Origin: Virgibacillus proomii
Lineage (GTDB): Bacteria; Bacillota; Bacilli; Bacillales; Amphibacillaceae
Length of the DNA: 64,000 nt
Direction: 5' to 3'
NCBI RefSeq assembly: GCF_900162615.1
Contig: NZ_FUFN01000009.1
Location: forward strand, 1,133,062 to 1,197,061
The notes under the pieces are model-generated. The model saw nothing but the letters and a program-made list of their open reading frames with translations, did not search any database and was not told the DNA's origin. Numbering within the stretch: the stretch's first letter is position 1; each line of letters starts with the position of its first letter. This document shows positions 1 to 8,240 of this stretch, one piece after another. A program made the translations under genes and the position numbers.

Positions 1-96
1 AAAAAATTCAAATGACAAATTTAAGTAGATTACTATTAACCAGATAGTCCAATACTTCCATTTTTTTCATCACTTTTAACATTGCATCCAGATCCT

Positions 97-411
97 TTAG
101 GACAAAGCTTTCAAACCTACTACTCCAATAATAATCAAAATTAAACTGATAACGCGTAATTTATTGGTTGATTCACCAAAGAAAATCATATTCATTATTA
201 CAGCGCCAGCCGTACCAACTCCCATAAACACAGAATAAGAAACACTTACAAGTAAATATGAGAAAGATGCATAAAGAAAGGCAAACGAAGCACCTAATCC
301 ACCTAGATACAATAAACCGCTGAGAATTGTCTTATTCTGGCTATATAACCGAAGACCTAGTACACCTAATATTTCAAACATCGAAGCACATGCAACAAAG
401 AACCATCCCAT
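97..411 (-). CDS. Small multidrug resistance (SMR) family transporter subunit
   Basis: A 104-residue protein with four predicted membrane helices. The family's essential membrane glutamate is present (Glu13 in SMFEILG), as is the G-rich GVGTAGAV stretch of helix 3. SMR proteins work as dimers exchanging protons for cationic drugs or guanidinium. The ATG shares its A with the TAA of the upstream SMR gene (411..758), so the pair is translationally coupled and probably forms a heterodimer, as in YkkCD- or EbrAB-type pairs. The substrate cannot be read from sequence; no guanidine (ykkC) riboswitch is visible upstream. Confidence 0.85.
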   Translation of the reverse strand: MGWFFVACASMFEILGVLGLRLYSQNKTILSGLLYLGGLGASFAFLYASFSYLLVSVSYSVFMGVGTAGAVIMNMIFFGESTNKLRVISLILIIIGVVGLKALS

Positions 412-758
412 TATGAATGCACCTCCTGATGTGTTGCTTGATTCGGCTCATCAAATAGCTTTAAACCAATAACACCTATAACTAGAAGAAACATAAAAAA
501 TATTTTCCCCATACTTAAACTGCCACCAAAGATATAGACATCCATCAATGCTGTTCCTACTGTTCCAGCAGCAGCAAATATGGCATACACTGTTCCTGTT
601 GGTATACCTTCACAAGCTTTCGACAAGAAATGAAGATCTAACAAAATCGCTCCAATAATTAAAACCCAATGCCACCATGTAGATGCTGTATTAAACCCAT
701 AAATCCAAATTAATTCAAATAAACTTGTTAAAATTACGTATATCCATGATTTATTCAC
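411..758 (-). CDS. Small multidrug resistance (SMR) family transporter subunit, partner
   Basis: A 115-residue four-helix SMR protein with conserved Glu15 (SLFELIW) and the GTVYAIFAAAGTVGTALMD core of helices 2-3. It starts at GTG (758) behind a GGGAG Shine-Dalgarno. It is the promoter-proximal member of a two-gene operon with the 97..411 subunit. Its C-terminal tail is about ten residues longer than its partner's, as in YkkC relative to YkkD. A perfect palindrome lies about 30 bp upstream (787-805) and is repeated upstream of the neighbouring tetR gene, so drug-inducible repression by that regulator is likely. Confidence 0.85.
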   Translation of the reverse strand: MNKSWIYVILTSLFELIWIYGFNTASTWWHWVLIIGAILLDLHFLSKACEGIPTGTVYAIFAAAGTVGTALMDVYIFGGSLSMGKIFFMFLLVIGVIGLKLFDEPNQATHQEVHS

Positions 759-786
759 TTTCAGTTAACTCCCTGTGTCCATTATT

Positions 787-805
787 ATGACTGATTATCA
801 GTCAT
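787..805. promoter_or_regulatory. Operator palindrome upstream of the SMR pair
   Basis: ATGACTGA-TTA-TCAGTCAT is a perfect inverted repeat with 8-bp arms. An almost identical copy (centre CTA instead of TTA) occurs at 1586-1604 upstream of tetR. Two copies, each in front of one unit of a regulator/efflux pair, is the usual pattern for a TetR-family operator. Binding is inferred. Confidence 0.7.
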
Positions 806-948
806 TTTATAATTAAAAAACTTCGCCAGTGCCAAACTTTCGGCGCAGGCGATCTGCTCGTTTTCGCTTAGACAAATACGTTTTAAAACGTTACGATTCC
901 TGGCCATAGTTTAATGCTTTATTAAGCGAAAACCTGGATAATCTTAAA

Positions 949-1521
949 TTACTTACATATTGCATTTTTGGCGAATTCTAGGACTTCCTTTTGTTTTTGA
1001 TTTGCTTTTTTTTCATCTTGTTTATCAAATAAATAAGATTGTTCAGCCCCAGCTTCAATTAAACCTATTAATAATTTGGCCGTTGCATCAACATCCATAT
1101 TCTCACGAAGAAATCCCGTTGCTTTTGGTTGGATTAAAAACTCGCGCATCCAAGCATAATAAGGCTCATATATTTTTTCCCACTCACTTAAATATTGACT
1201 AGAAGCCAATCCAGCAAACATTAAAGCATAGATTTCCCGATAATCGTTTGTTATTTTAAAAGCTACATGAACCACTAGTTCCAATTGTTCCATAAATTCC
1301 TTTTCAGGCTTTACCTCCTCTTCCATCGCTTCCACAATTCTCTTTACCATAACCTCGGCAATGGAAGGCATAACGGCTAATTTGGAAGGAAAATACAAAT
1401 AAAATGTACCTTGGGCTACGCCAGCACCTTTAACAATATCAGATACCTTCGTTTTTTCAATTCCTTTTTCCTTAAATACTTGAATAGCTGAGCGAATAAT
1501 TTTTTCTTTTTTATTGTCCAC
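949..1521 (-). CDS. TetR/AcrR family transcriptional repressor
   Basis: A 190-residue protein. Residues 1-60 form the TetR DNA-binding domain: IIRSAIQVFKEKGIEKTKVSDI, then the helix-turn-helix AGVAQGTFYLYFPSK. The remainder is the variable helical ligand-binding domain. Start is GTG at 1521 behind GAGGTG. It is transcribed in the same direction as the SMR pair 190 bp downstream, and matching palindromes precede both units (787-805, 1586-1604), so it probably represses itself and the efflux genes until an inducer binds. The inducer is unknown. Confidence 0.88.
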   Translation of the reverse strand: MDNKKEKIIRSAIQVFKEKGIEKTKVSDIVKGAGVAQGTFYLYFPSKLAVMPSIAEVMVKRIVEAMEEEVKPEKEFMEQLELVVHVAFKITNDYREIYALMFAGLASSQYLSEWEKIYEPYYAWMREFLIQPKATGFLRENMDVDATAKLLIGLIEAGAEQSYLFDKQDEKKANQKQKEVLEFAKNAICK

Positions 1522-1585
1522 TGCTTCACCTCTTTCTCTATATGATTTGCTTTGTTAAATGATAGATATATAAGAAATCCGCTTG

Positions 1586-1604
1586 ATGACTGACTATCAG
1601 TCAT
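1586..1604. promoter_or_regulatory. Operator palindrome upstream of tetR
   Basis: ATGACTGA-CTA-TCAGTCAT is a perfect 8-bp-arm inverted repeat, 65 bp upstream of the tetR start. It matches the site at 787-805 at 18 of 19 positions. Probable autoregulatory operator. The stretch 1607-1805 after it holds no gene I can support. Confidence 0.7.
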
Positions 1605-1805
1605 TTTATATGGATCCAATTTTTTTGTCAACAAAAATTAATTAAAAACTTGATAGGGGACACTATGAGTTATTTTTTAATAGGGAAGATGATGTCTGGC
1701 GAATCCTCAAGCTTTAATCGATCGTATCAACAACAAGAGAATAGCCTTTTTCTTTCACCTGTAACTTTATCCTGCTTCCTTTAATTCCTTAGAATACTTT
1801 TTCCG

Positions 1806-1982
1806 TTATTTTGAATTTTCTAATCCATTTACTCTTTCTTTCTCAAATTTCTCAATCCATCTCATAAAGGGTCTTATTATTGATTTATATTTCAGACATA
1901 ATTTTCTTCGTGTATCATTTTCATCTTTATAAGCCATTATTACATTATATATAAATTCATGAGAATAAGATTCATAGAACAT
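1806..1982 (-). pseudogene. Possible remnant of an IS3/IS150-type OrfA helix-turn-helix protein
   Basis: A 58-codon frame beginning MFYESYSHEF and ending NGLENSK. The pattern YSHEFIYNVIMAY followed by KLCLKYK and MRWIEKFEKERVNGLEN resembles the N-terminal Tnp_1/HTH region of IS150-like OrfA proteins (YSxEFKLxxVxxY...KYGI...WVKKYEKxGxEGL). A related second block (KKYSKELKEA) follows after the stop in a shifted frame, consistent with decay. No inverted repeats or OrfB are visible. It has no good ribosome-binding site, so it is probably dead sequence. Alternative: chance similarity. Confidence 0.35.
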
Positions 1983-1987
1983 AAATA

Positions 1988-2041
1988 ACTCCCCCTAAGG
2001 CAAAACCGATTTTTATTTTTTAATCTGTCTACCTTAGGGGG
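1988..2041 (-). terminator. Hairpin terminator downstream of the persulfide dioxygenase-rhodanese gene
   Basis: CCCCCTAAGG pairs with CCTTAGGGGG across a 34-nt AT-rich loop, 25 bp after the stop codon at 2067. The trailing sequence on the minus strand is AGTTATTT, a weak T-tract. Confidence 0.6.
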
Positions 2042-2066
2042 AACATATATTAGCAACTCTCTCTTT

Positions 2067-3479
2067 TCATTTATTGGTTATTTCTAGATTTTCATTTTCC
2101 CAGTTTATAAAGCCGCCTTCTACATTAATCACTTCAAAACCGTGATTCAATAAAATGCTGGAGGCAATAGCTGAACGTTTTCCTGATCTACAATGAACAG
2201 CGATAGGTTTATCATAGGTTAATTCGTCTAGCCGTTCTGGCAGCTGAGGCAGCGGGATATGCTTGGCATTTGGAATATGTGATTCCTCCCATTCCTCTTG
2301 ATACCTTACATCTAATACTTGTACCTGAGCGCTTTTTCTCTTTTTATCTACGTTTTTTGGTGATTGGTGATCATAAGACTGTAGTTTTGTCGCTGTTTTA
2401 ACTACGGAAAGCGGAAAGAAACCTTGTAAGTTGTCCATTCCCATATTGATTAGTATTTTTCGTAAGTCAGCGTATTGATGTGGTTCTGCAATAATAAAGA
2501 TACCTTTTTCATAATTAGCAAGGCGACCTAACCACTCCGCAAATAAATCAGGATAGGGAAGGTTAATCGTTCCTGGAATACTTCCTCTAGAATAAACTTC
2601 GATGCTCCGCGTATCAATAACTAGATTGGTTATTTCCTTTGCTAATTTAGCGACTTCATTACCAGTTAGATACCATTCCACAGCTGTTGATACTTTAGAA
2701 AGTGGTGTCATTCCCGTTCTGTTTACTTCTTTCATTTTTGTAAAGTAAGCTGGAGGCTCCGGCTGACCATCAAGTATAAAGTCAATAAAATCAGCTTCAT
2801 TTGTTGGTTGGAAGGCTGGATTAAATAACTTTTCATAGCCGACAGTAGACGCTGGAACAGATCCAAGTGATTTACCACAAGCACTTCCGGAACCGTGACC
2901 AGGCCAAATTTGTATATAATCACTATATTGTTTAAACTTTTGTAAGGAAGCAAACAGTTGGCGAGCCCCTTGCTCAGCGGAACCCTTTACGCCAACAGAT
3001 TTTTCTAATAAATCAGGACGGCCAACATCGCCAACAAATATAAAATCGCCGGTAAACACTCCCATTGGCTTGTCTCCAGCAGCTCCATCGGTTAGTTCAT
3101 AAGACATATGCTCTGGAGTGTGACCAGGAGTGTGAATTGCTTTTAGTTGAACATTGCCTAAATGGATGATGTCTTGATCCCTTAAGCCGTGCACAGATAA
3201 TGAATCGTCCCAGTCATATCCTCCATTATCCGCTCCTTCTAAAGAATAATAGATCGTTGCCCCAGTACGTCTGGCAAGTTCGGTAACTCCTGATACAAAG
3301 TCAGCATGGATATGTGTCTCTACTGCAGCACGGATTTGAAATCCTTGTTCTCTTGCCACCTTTACATACTCCTCAATATTTCTTGACGGATCAATTACTG
3401 CGGCCTCACCTGTAGCTTGGCATGCCACCATATAGGAGGCTTGAGCTAGTGCCGAATCATAAAAATAGGTTAAGTACAT
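2067..3479 (-). CDS. Persulfide dioxygenase-rhodanese fusion (CstB/YrkH-like)
   Basis: A 470-residue protein. Residues 1-245 are a metallo-beta-lactamase-fold persulfide dioxygenase with the iron ligand motif HIHAD (His56, His58, Asp60) and a later HTPGHTPEH. A rhodanese-like domain without catalytic cysteine follows (about 265-360), then an active rhodanese domain with Cys430 in HCRSGKRSA. This is the architecture of CstB, which converts persulfides to thiosulfate and sulfite during sulfide detoxification. I chose the ATG at 3479, not the upstream in-frame one at 3506, because AGGAGG sits 6 nt before it. No CstR/CsoR repressor gene is adjacent. Confidence 0.88.
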   Translation of the reverse strand: MYLTYFYDSALAQASYMVACQATGEAAVIDPSRNIEEYVKVAREQGFQIRAAVETHIHADFVSGVTELARRTGATIYYSLEGADNGGYDWDDSLSVHGLRDQDIIHLGNVQLKAIHTPGHTPEHMSYELTDGAAGDKPMGVFTGDFIFVGDVGRPDLLEKSVGVKGSAEQGARQLFASLQKFKQYSDYIQIWPGHGSGSACGKSLGSVPASTVGYEKLFNPAFQPTNEADFIDFILDGQPEPPAYFTKMKEVNRTGMTPLSKVSTAVEWYLTGNEVAKLAKEITNLVIDTRSIEVYSRGSIPGTINLPYPDLFAEWLGRLANYEKGIFIIAEPHQYADLRKILINMGMDNLQGFFPLSVVKTATKLQSYDHQSPKNVDKKRKSAQVQVLDVRYQEEWEESHIPNAKHIPLPQLPERLDELTYDKPIAVHCRSGKRSAIASSILLNHGFEVINVEGGFINWENENLEITNK

Positions 3480-3829
3480 AAATATCCTCCTGTATGAATA
3501 TTCCATTACCTTTTGAAGTAGAATTCAACAAGCAGGTGAACGAATCGAGAAGGGCATATTCGTGTCAAGTGTTTCGTTGCCATTCGCTACCAGATACGCT
3601 GGAAACAAGAAAACGGAACAGCTCAAACGTTTCATTGTTAACCCTTTTTTCGAACCATCTCTTTCATGTAATATAATTAAATAAATAAAGAAAATAGGCC
3701 AGCGCAATTTTTATAACGCTGGCAACCTGCTCGCTTGCGCTTTTACATAAATCTAAAATTTTTATACTTGATTCAACTTCTTTATTTTCTCCCCCTGCTG
3801 TTGATTAAAGAAAATCAACGCTGATGAAC
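3480..3829. other. Intergenic region between persulfide dioxygenase and peroxiredoxin genes
   Basis: No gene is supported. The part 3525-3600 has faint similarity (GAACGAATCGAG) to the dispersed repeat family near 5010 but is too decayed to assign. A hairpin at 3698-3723 is listed separately. Confidence 0.5.
3698..3723 (-). terminator. Probable terminator of the peroxiredoxin gene
   Basis: GCCAGCG pairs with CGCTGGC around a 12-nt loop, about 107 bp past the peroxiredoxin stop. On the minus strand it is followed by CTATTTTCTTTATTT, a broken T-tract. Confidence 0.5.
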
Positions 3830-4492
3830 TTACTTCAGTTCTTTTTTACAAAAATACCAATCGATACATTCATACTCACTATTGTTCATACGTTCATTTG
3901 CTTCTTCTTTTGTTTGCGGGGGCTTTACAATTACTTTATCTCCTGGCTCCCAGTTCGCCGGCGTGGAAACCTCATGATCATCGGTTGTTCGTAATGCTTT
4001 GACAAGGCGAACAATTTCTTCCATATTTCGTCCTGTAGACAGTGGATAGTAAATCAAAGCTCGAATCGTTTGTTTATCATCAATAACAAAGACCGCTCGT
4101 GATGTTTCAGTACCATCGGACTCCGGCATAATCATTCCATACTTCGTAGCAACCTGTTGATCTAGATCCGCTATGATTGGAAAGTCAATGGTTGTATTAA
4201 AATTTTCTTCTATATTTCTTACCCAAGCAATATGAGAGCTAACACTATCAATACTTAGACCAATTAATTCTGTATTCATACCAAGTAGACGATCGTAAAC
4301 TTCTTGAAAAGCTACAAACTCAGAGGTACATACTGGTGTGAAATCAGCTGGGTGAGAAAATAGCACAACCCACTTACCTTTGTAAGCGCTTAAAGATAGC
4401 TCCCCATGAGTCGTTTTTGCTGTAAAATCGGGGGCTTTCTCACCAATTCTTGGCAAACTTTGTACTTGCATGGTTTGTTCCAATTGTTCCAT
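3830..4492 (-). CDS. Peroxiredoxin, Prx6/AhpC-TSA family
   Basis: A 220-residue thiol peroxidase. The peroxidatic cysteine is Cys55 in HPADFTPVCTSEF, the Prx6-type signature, and the C-terminal extension carries two more cysteines, Cys209 and Cys215 (ECIDWYFC). This three-cysteine arrangement resembles archaeal Prx6-type enzymes in which one C-terminal cysteine resolves the sulfenic acid. It reduces hydrogen peroxide or organic peroxides in the cytoplasm. Start: ATG 4492, eight nt after GGGG; the in-frame TTG at 4498 is too close to that site. Adjacent to a persulfide enzyme, so a redox/sulfur stress context is plausible. Confidence 0.9.
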   Translation of the reverse strand: MEQLEQTMQVQSLPRIGEKAPDFTAKTTHGELSLSAYKGKWVVLFSHPADFTPVCTSEFVAFQEVYDRLLGMNTELIGLSIDSVSSHIAWVRNIEENFNTTIDFPIIADLDQQVATKYGMIMPESDGTETSRAVFVIDDKQTIRALIYYPLSTGRNMEEIVRLVKALRTTDDHEVSTPANWEPGDKVIVKPPQTKEEANERMNNSEYECIDWYFCKKELK

Positions 4493-4790
4493 CTGCAAAT
4501 CCCCTCTCTATTAAATGATTATATATATTACTTGCTTTCCTTTATCTTACATGAACAAAACATCTTTTACTTTAAAATTGCAATTTGTCATTAATTATTA
4601 ATAATTTCGATAATAAAATTTGCTTTCCTAGTCAGTTCTTAGCCTTGCTAACGGTATTTTCTTATATGTTACTGATAAGAGAGCATACTACAACCGATAA
4701 TAAGAGGTTGTTTAAAAAACTTGGCAAAATAGCCATCGATTTCTTCGTATTTGGAATGTATGTTTTACAATGAAGTTAAAACAACTGAAA
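4493..4790. other. Gene-free region upstream of the peroxiredoxin gene
   Basis: AT-rich sequence. It presumably contains the peroxiredoxin promoter, but I could not identify -35/-10 elements with confidence. Short open frames here lack ribosome-binding sites. Confidence 0.4.
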
Positions 4791-4822
4791 AGCGCAACTT
4801 GTTATCTAAACCAAGTTGCGCT
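4791..4822 (-). terminator. Hairpin, likely terminator for the ABC exporter transcript
   Basis: AGCGCAACTTG pairs perfectly with CAAGTTGCGCT around a 10-nt loop. On the minus strand it is followed by TTTTC. It is about 320 bp beyond the ABC exporter stop (5144), with a dispersed repeat copy in between. Confidence 0.55.
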
Positions 4823-4904
4823 ACAACCTATGATAAAGTAAATCTTGTATTTTCATCATCCACTACGGATAGAAATAGAACAAAAGTTTACAATTCACAG
4901 GCGT

Positions 4905-5122
4905 GCTTGAAAAAAGCACCTTTTTTGCTGTCATAGCTTTCCTTGACCTTGTCTTTTTATAGCTGGTCCTTGAAAAACAACGATGCCTATTCAAGCAGCC
5001 TCTCTAATCCTTACCGCTCGAACGAATCGAGTATAAAAGTGCCGTTATCTCTCACTTAGACTTGTTCGTATTCTCGATAACTCTTAAAGTAGAGGTCTTA
5101 CGTGCCATAGATGCGGAATAAA
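4905..5122. repeat. Dispersed intergenic repeat, tandem-unit variant
   Basis: Shares ordered blocks with copies at 30424, 36031 and 45430: CTTGAAAAA...CGATG, TATTCAAGCAG, then GAACGAATC...GTGCCGTTATCTCTCACTTAGAC, then AAAGTAGAGGTCTTACG and the end ATGCGGAATAAA. The last six bases are the reverse complement of TTTATT and lie next to CCGCAT on the other strand, matching the left boundary of the inserts at 58058 and 62990. Confidence 0.7.
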
Positions 5123-5143
5123 TTTGTTTATTAAAAAATAAGC

Positions 5144-6859
5144 TTAACGCATTTGGGCACGATGAAGTTGCGCGAAAATGCCATCACGTTGTATTAATTG
5201 CTCATGACTGCCTTCTTCCTTAATCCCGTCTTTTGTCACGACCATAATTCGATCTGCATTTTTAATAGTTGCCAGTCGATGAGCAATAACAAGGGTTGTT
5301 CGATCTTTTGAAAGCTCATTTAAAGCTTGCTGAATAATCAATTCAGTTTCTGTATCTAAGGCAGAAGTTGCTTCATCTAAAATGAGAATTGGTGGATTTT
5401 TTAAAAACATACGAGCAATGGCAATTCGCTGTTTCTGACCGCCGGAAAGCTTTAAACCCCGCTCGCCAACCTGTGTTTCGTATCCATCAGGTAATTCGTT
5501 AATAAACTCTTCCATATGGGCTCGGCGTGCTGCCAACTCTATTTCTTCATCAGTGGCATCCAGTTTTCCATAAGCTATGTTTTCTCGTAATGTTCCAGTA
5601 AATAAGAAAACATCCTGTTGTACAATGCCTATTTGTTGACGCAAGCTCTCCTTCGTCATATCCCGAATATCCACCCCATCTATCGTAATTTTCCCCGCAT
5701 CAATATCATAAAATCTAGGAATTAATGAGCAAATGGTTGTTTTTCCTGCACCTGATGGGCCGACAAAAGCAATTGTTTCTCCAACTTTAATATCAAAACT
5801 TATATCATTTAACACCGGTTTTTGTGTTTTTTCATAAGCAAATGAAACATGATTGAATGAGATGTTGCCGTGCAAATAAGCGATATCTTGAGCGTTTTTT
5901 TTATTTTGCACATCTGGCTCAACATCTAATAAATCTATAAATCGCTTGAATCCGGCCATTCCTTTCGGATAAAGCTCCAACAAAGCTGTGATTTTTTGAA
6001 TAGGTGTAAATAATACATTAACAAATAACACAAAGCTGACTAACTCACCAATCATTAGTTGATTATTATAGGTCAGCCAAGCTCCGACCACTAGTACGAG
6101 TAACGTAATTAACCGCATAAGCATGTATATATTAGAATGAACGATTGCCATTACCTTATATGCTGATAATTTAGCTTTACGAAAACTGAAATTATCTTTT
6201 GTGAATCGCTTCATCTCATGTTCTTCATTCGTAAATGATTGTACTACACGAGCGCCTGATACAGCATCCTCAATACGTGCATTCACACCAGCAATATCCT
6301 CGTACATTTTTCCCCATGCTTTATTCATTTGAATATTGCTAAATGTGATTAGAAAAATCAATATTGGCACAGCTAACAAAATAATCAATGCCAGCTTTAC
6401 ATTAATCATAAACATAATAATAAAGGCGCCAAAAAACGTCATTAGGGAAATAAAGAAATCTTCTGGTCCGTGATGAGCAAGCTCACCAATATCAAATAAG
6501 TCATTCGTAATCCGGCTCATAATATGGCCAGTTTTAGTATTATCAAAAAAACGAAATGATTGCCGCTGAACATGGTGAAATAATTCTTGACGCATGTCCG
6601 TTTCGATATTAATTCCTAATTTATGACCTAAATAAGTCACTACATATTGTAAAAGTGTACTTATGATATAAACAAGAAGAAGTAAAATGCTGACAAGCAC
6701 AATCAAGTTCCAGTCGTTTCCCGGTAACAGTTGGTCAATAAAATATTGTACAGCAACTGGAAATGCAAGTTCTAATAAAGCTACAATTACCGCTGATGTA
6801 AAATCCACGATAAACAATCGTTTATGGGGTTTGTAATAAGAAAAAAATCGCCGGATCAT
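5144..6859 (-). CDS. ABC exporter, fused membrane and ATPase domains (YwjA-like)
   Basis: A 571-residue half-transporter that would act as a homodimer in the cytoplasmic membrane. The first 310 residues contain six transmembrane helices (ABC_membrane). The C-terminal ATPase has Walker A GPSGAGKTT, the signature LSGGQKQRIAIAR, Walker B ILILDEATSALD and the switch AHRLATI. It resembles B. subtilis YwjA, a lipid/drug exporter-type protein of unproven substrate. I start it at the ATG at 6859 because a promoter with its -10 at 6896-6901 would place the in-frame ATG at 6889 almost at the transcript start, and AAAGGAAGTG precedes 6859. Confidence 0.88.
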   Translation of the reverse strand: MIRRFFSYYKPHKRLFIVDFTSAVIVALLELAFPVAVQYFIDQLLPGNDWNLIVLVSILLLLVYIISTLLQYVVTYLGHKLGINIETDMRQELFHHVQRQSFRFFDNTKTGHIMSRITNDLFDIGELAHHGPEDFFISLMTFFGAFIIMFMINVKLALIILLAVPILIFLITFSNIQMNKAWGKMYEDIAGVNARIEDAVSGARVVQSFTNEEHEMKRFTKDNFSFRKAKLSAYKVMAIVHSNIYMLMRLITLLVLVVGAWLTYNNQLMIGELVSFVLFVNVLFTPIQKITALLELYPKGMAGFKRFIDLLDVEPDVQNKKNAQDIAYLHGNISFNHVSFAYEKTQKPVLNDISFDIKVGETIAFVGPSGAGKTTICSLIPRFYDIDAGKITIDGVDIRDMTKESLRQQIGIVQQDVFLFTGTLRENIAYGKLDATDEEIELAARRAHMEEFINELPDGYETQVGERGLKLSGGQKQRIAIARMFLKNPPILILDEATSALDTETELIIQQALNELSKDRTTLVIAHRLATIKNADRIMVVTKDGIKEEGSHEQLIQRDGIFAQLHRAQMR

Positions 6860-6895
6860 TCTTTTACGTACACTTCCTTTCCACTGCATAAAGAA

Positions 6896-6924
6896 ATTAT
6901 ACGGTTTATAAGAATGCTTGGCAA
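6896..6924 (-). promoter_or_regulatory. Sigma-A promoter of the ABC exporter
   Basis: Minus-strand TTGCCA (6924-6919), a 17-bp spacer, then TATAAT (6901-6896). Near-consensus, about 30 bp upstream of the chosen start codon. Confidence 0.7.
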
Positions 6925-6970
6925 GGTTGACTGCTTATTTGCATATATTATGAACAAAAGGCACTCACTT

Positions 6971-7112
6971 AAGCGACATACAAACAGCAAAGCTTTTGAA
7001 GCGATAAAGTGAAACCCTTCATTCCGTGGTACGCTTTTCACGGAATGTTAGTACCGCAAGGATATGATCTAAAGGCCCTTGAACGAATCCAGAATTTAAG
7101 AGCCATTTTTCA
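6971..7112. repeat. Dispersed hairpin repeat, partial copy in reverse orientation
   Basis: Begins with AGCGACATACAAAC, a short block also found at 36003 and 40701. It then continues GATAAAGTGAAAC and the hairpin CATTCCGTG...CACGGAATG, followed by TTAGTACCGCAAGGATATGA and AAAGGCCCTTGAACGAAT. This is the reverse complement of the right half of the inserts at 58058, 62990 and 63831. The left half is missing or diverged. A 97-codon open frame across it is repeat sequence, not a gene. Confidence 0.75.
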
Positions 7113-7164
7113 TCATGCATGCCAAAACATAAAACAGAATTTTAAAAGGGGAAAATATGGCTCC

Positions 7165-7320
7165 TTACATTCGTATAAAGGAAATATGCCTCTAAAACAG
7201 GGATATCGACACCTGAGCGGCAAGCCCGGTTTTCGCCGACCTTCCTTTAGATTCGATCCGAGGTTGACTTATCGTAGAAAGAAGAGCGAAGTTTTGCTTT
7301 AGCTTGAGCGCTTAGACTAG
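7165..7320. repeat. Second dispersed repeat family, copy 1
   Basis: Blocks GGAAATATGCC, CCTGAGCGG(C/T)AAGCCCG, CTTCCTTTAGA and GTTGACTTATCGTAGAAAGAAGA occur in the same order at 32060-32215. The GTTGACTTATCG part also occurs at 24540-24625. It lies directly after a hairpin-repeat copy, as the 32-kb copy also does. Confidence 0.65.
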
Positions 7321-7509
7321 AAGAAGCAACTTTTTAAAAACATCGACATGAAGAAATGGGTATTGCTTCCTGACTTAGCTAAGCCAATCTAGCAGATTCT
7401 CTTGCATATTTCTTTGCAATCCTCCATGTCAAATTTACGGACTGTTCATTTGCTTATTAAAAATGGACGTGTTGCTGCTGAATAAATCTGAATAGAAAGG
7501 AGGGATTTT

Positions 7510-7899
7510 ATGAAATCGACTGTTCATATGCATGTGTTTCCGTGGATCTGCTATGCGATTGCATTTGTTTTTATTACATCAGGAATGATAAAGCTAGTTA
7601 TCAGCGATTTTAAGACAACCTTCACTCAATTGGGAATGCCGTTTCCTGAAGTTACTCTGTTTCTTATCGCAATCATTGAAGTAGCTTGTGGAATATTAGT
7701 AGCAGGGAGAATTTATTTAAAAATAGCTGTAGCTCCATTAATTCTGATTATGCTTGGTGCCTTGTATGTAACAAAATTGCCTATTTTACTCCATAAAGGG
7801 CTGCTCCTTTTTTTATTTGAAGCCCGATTAGATATCGTCATGTTAATTTTATTATTAATCGCTTGGAGTAAACATAAAACAGTGGATAATCTTAACTAA
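7510..7899 (+). CDS. DoxX-family membrane protein
   Basis: A 129-residue protein with four predicted transmembrane helices and the DoxX-type pattern: FVFITSGMIKL in helix 1, then the conserved IAIIEVACGILVAGR. AAAGGAGGG precedes the ATG by 6 nt. DoxX-family proteins are small membrane proteins linked in some bacteria to thiol redox or oxidoreductase complexes; the role here is not known. It stands alone on the plus strand, against the local transcription direction, between repeats and a DnaA-box cluster. Confidence 0.75.
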   Translation: MKSTVHMHVFPWICYAIAFVFITSGMIKLVISDFKTTFTQLGMPFPEVTLFLIAIIEVACGILVAGRIYLKIAVAPLILIMLGALYVTKLPILLHKGLLLFLFEARLDIVMLILLLIAWSKHKTVDNLN

Positions 7900-7965
7900 C
7901 AATAATTACATCTTTTTTGTTGATAACTCGTGTATAATTTGATTTTATCTGTTGAAAAGCTGTTG

Positions 7966-8147
7966 TCATCCACAAACTTATCCACATATGCACAAGTGTT
8001 CGTACCTATTTTGATATAATTTCCTTTCTTCATACCATATATTGATTTCCCACGCTATATTTATCAACAAAATGTGTATAACTTATAAATGTTGTGGATA
8101 AGCTCAAACCCCCCTTTATAATAGCGCCTTTATTCACGTGTGGATAA
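7966..8147. promoter_or_regulatory. DnaA-box cluster remote from oriC
   Basis: Three perfect DnaA boxes: TTATCCACA at 7978-7986, and the reverse complement TGTGGATAA at 8093-8101 and 8139-8147. Near matches are TCATCCACA (7966-7974), TTATCAACA (8061-8069) and TGTGTATAA (8073-8081). The cluster is about 36 kb from dnaA, between convergent genes. It could titrate DnaA or control initiation, like the DnaA-box clusters described in B. subtilis. Confidence 0.75.
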
Positions 8148-8240
8148 GCTGTTTACTAAGTACTTATTTCCTTTTCTAGCTTAGGCAATTACCTAGTTAT
8201 TTACTAAATTTGCTTTATAAGATCATTCATTCTCTAGGCT

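Noticed and set aside
758..948. Possible ykkC guanidine riboswitch before the SMR pair
   Set aside because: The characteristic ykkC conserved blocks are absent; the only signal is the palindromic operator.
7009..7302. 97-codon plus-strand frame sharing HGMLVPQGYDLKALE with the minus-strand frame at 62953..63159
   Set aside because: The shared peptide is just the translated dispersed repeat. No ribosome-binding site, and the two frames diverge where the repeats diverge.
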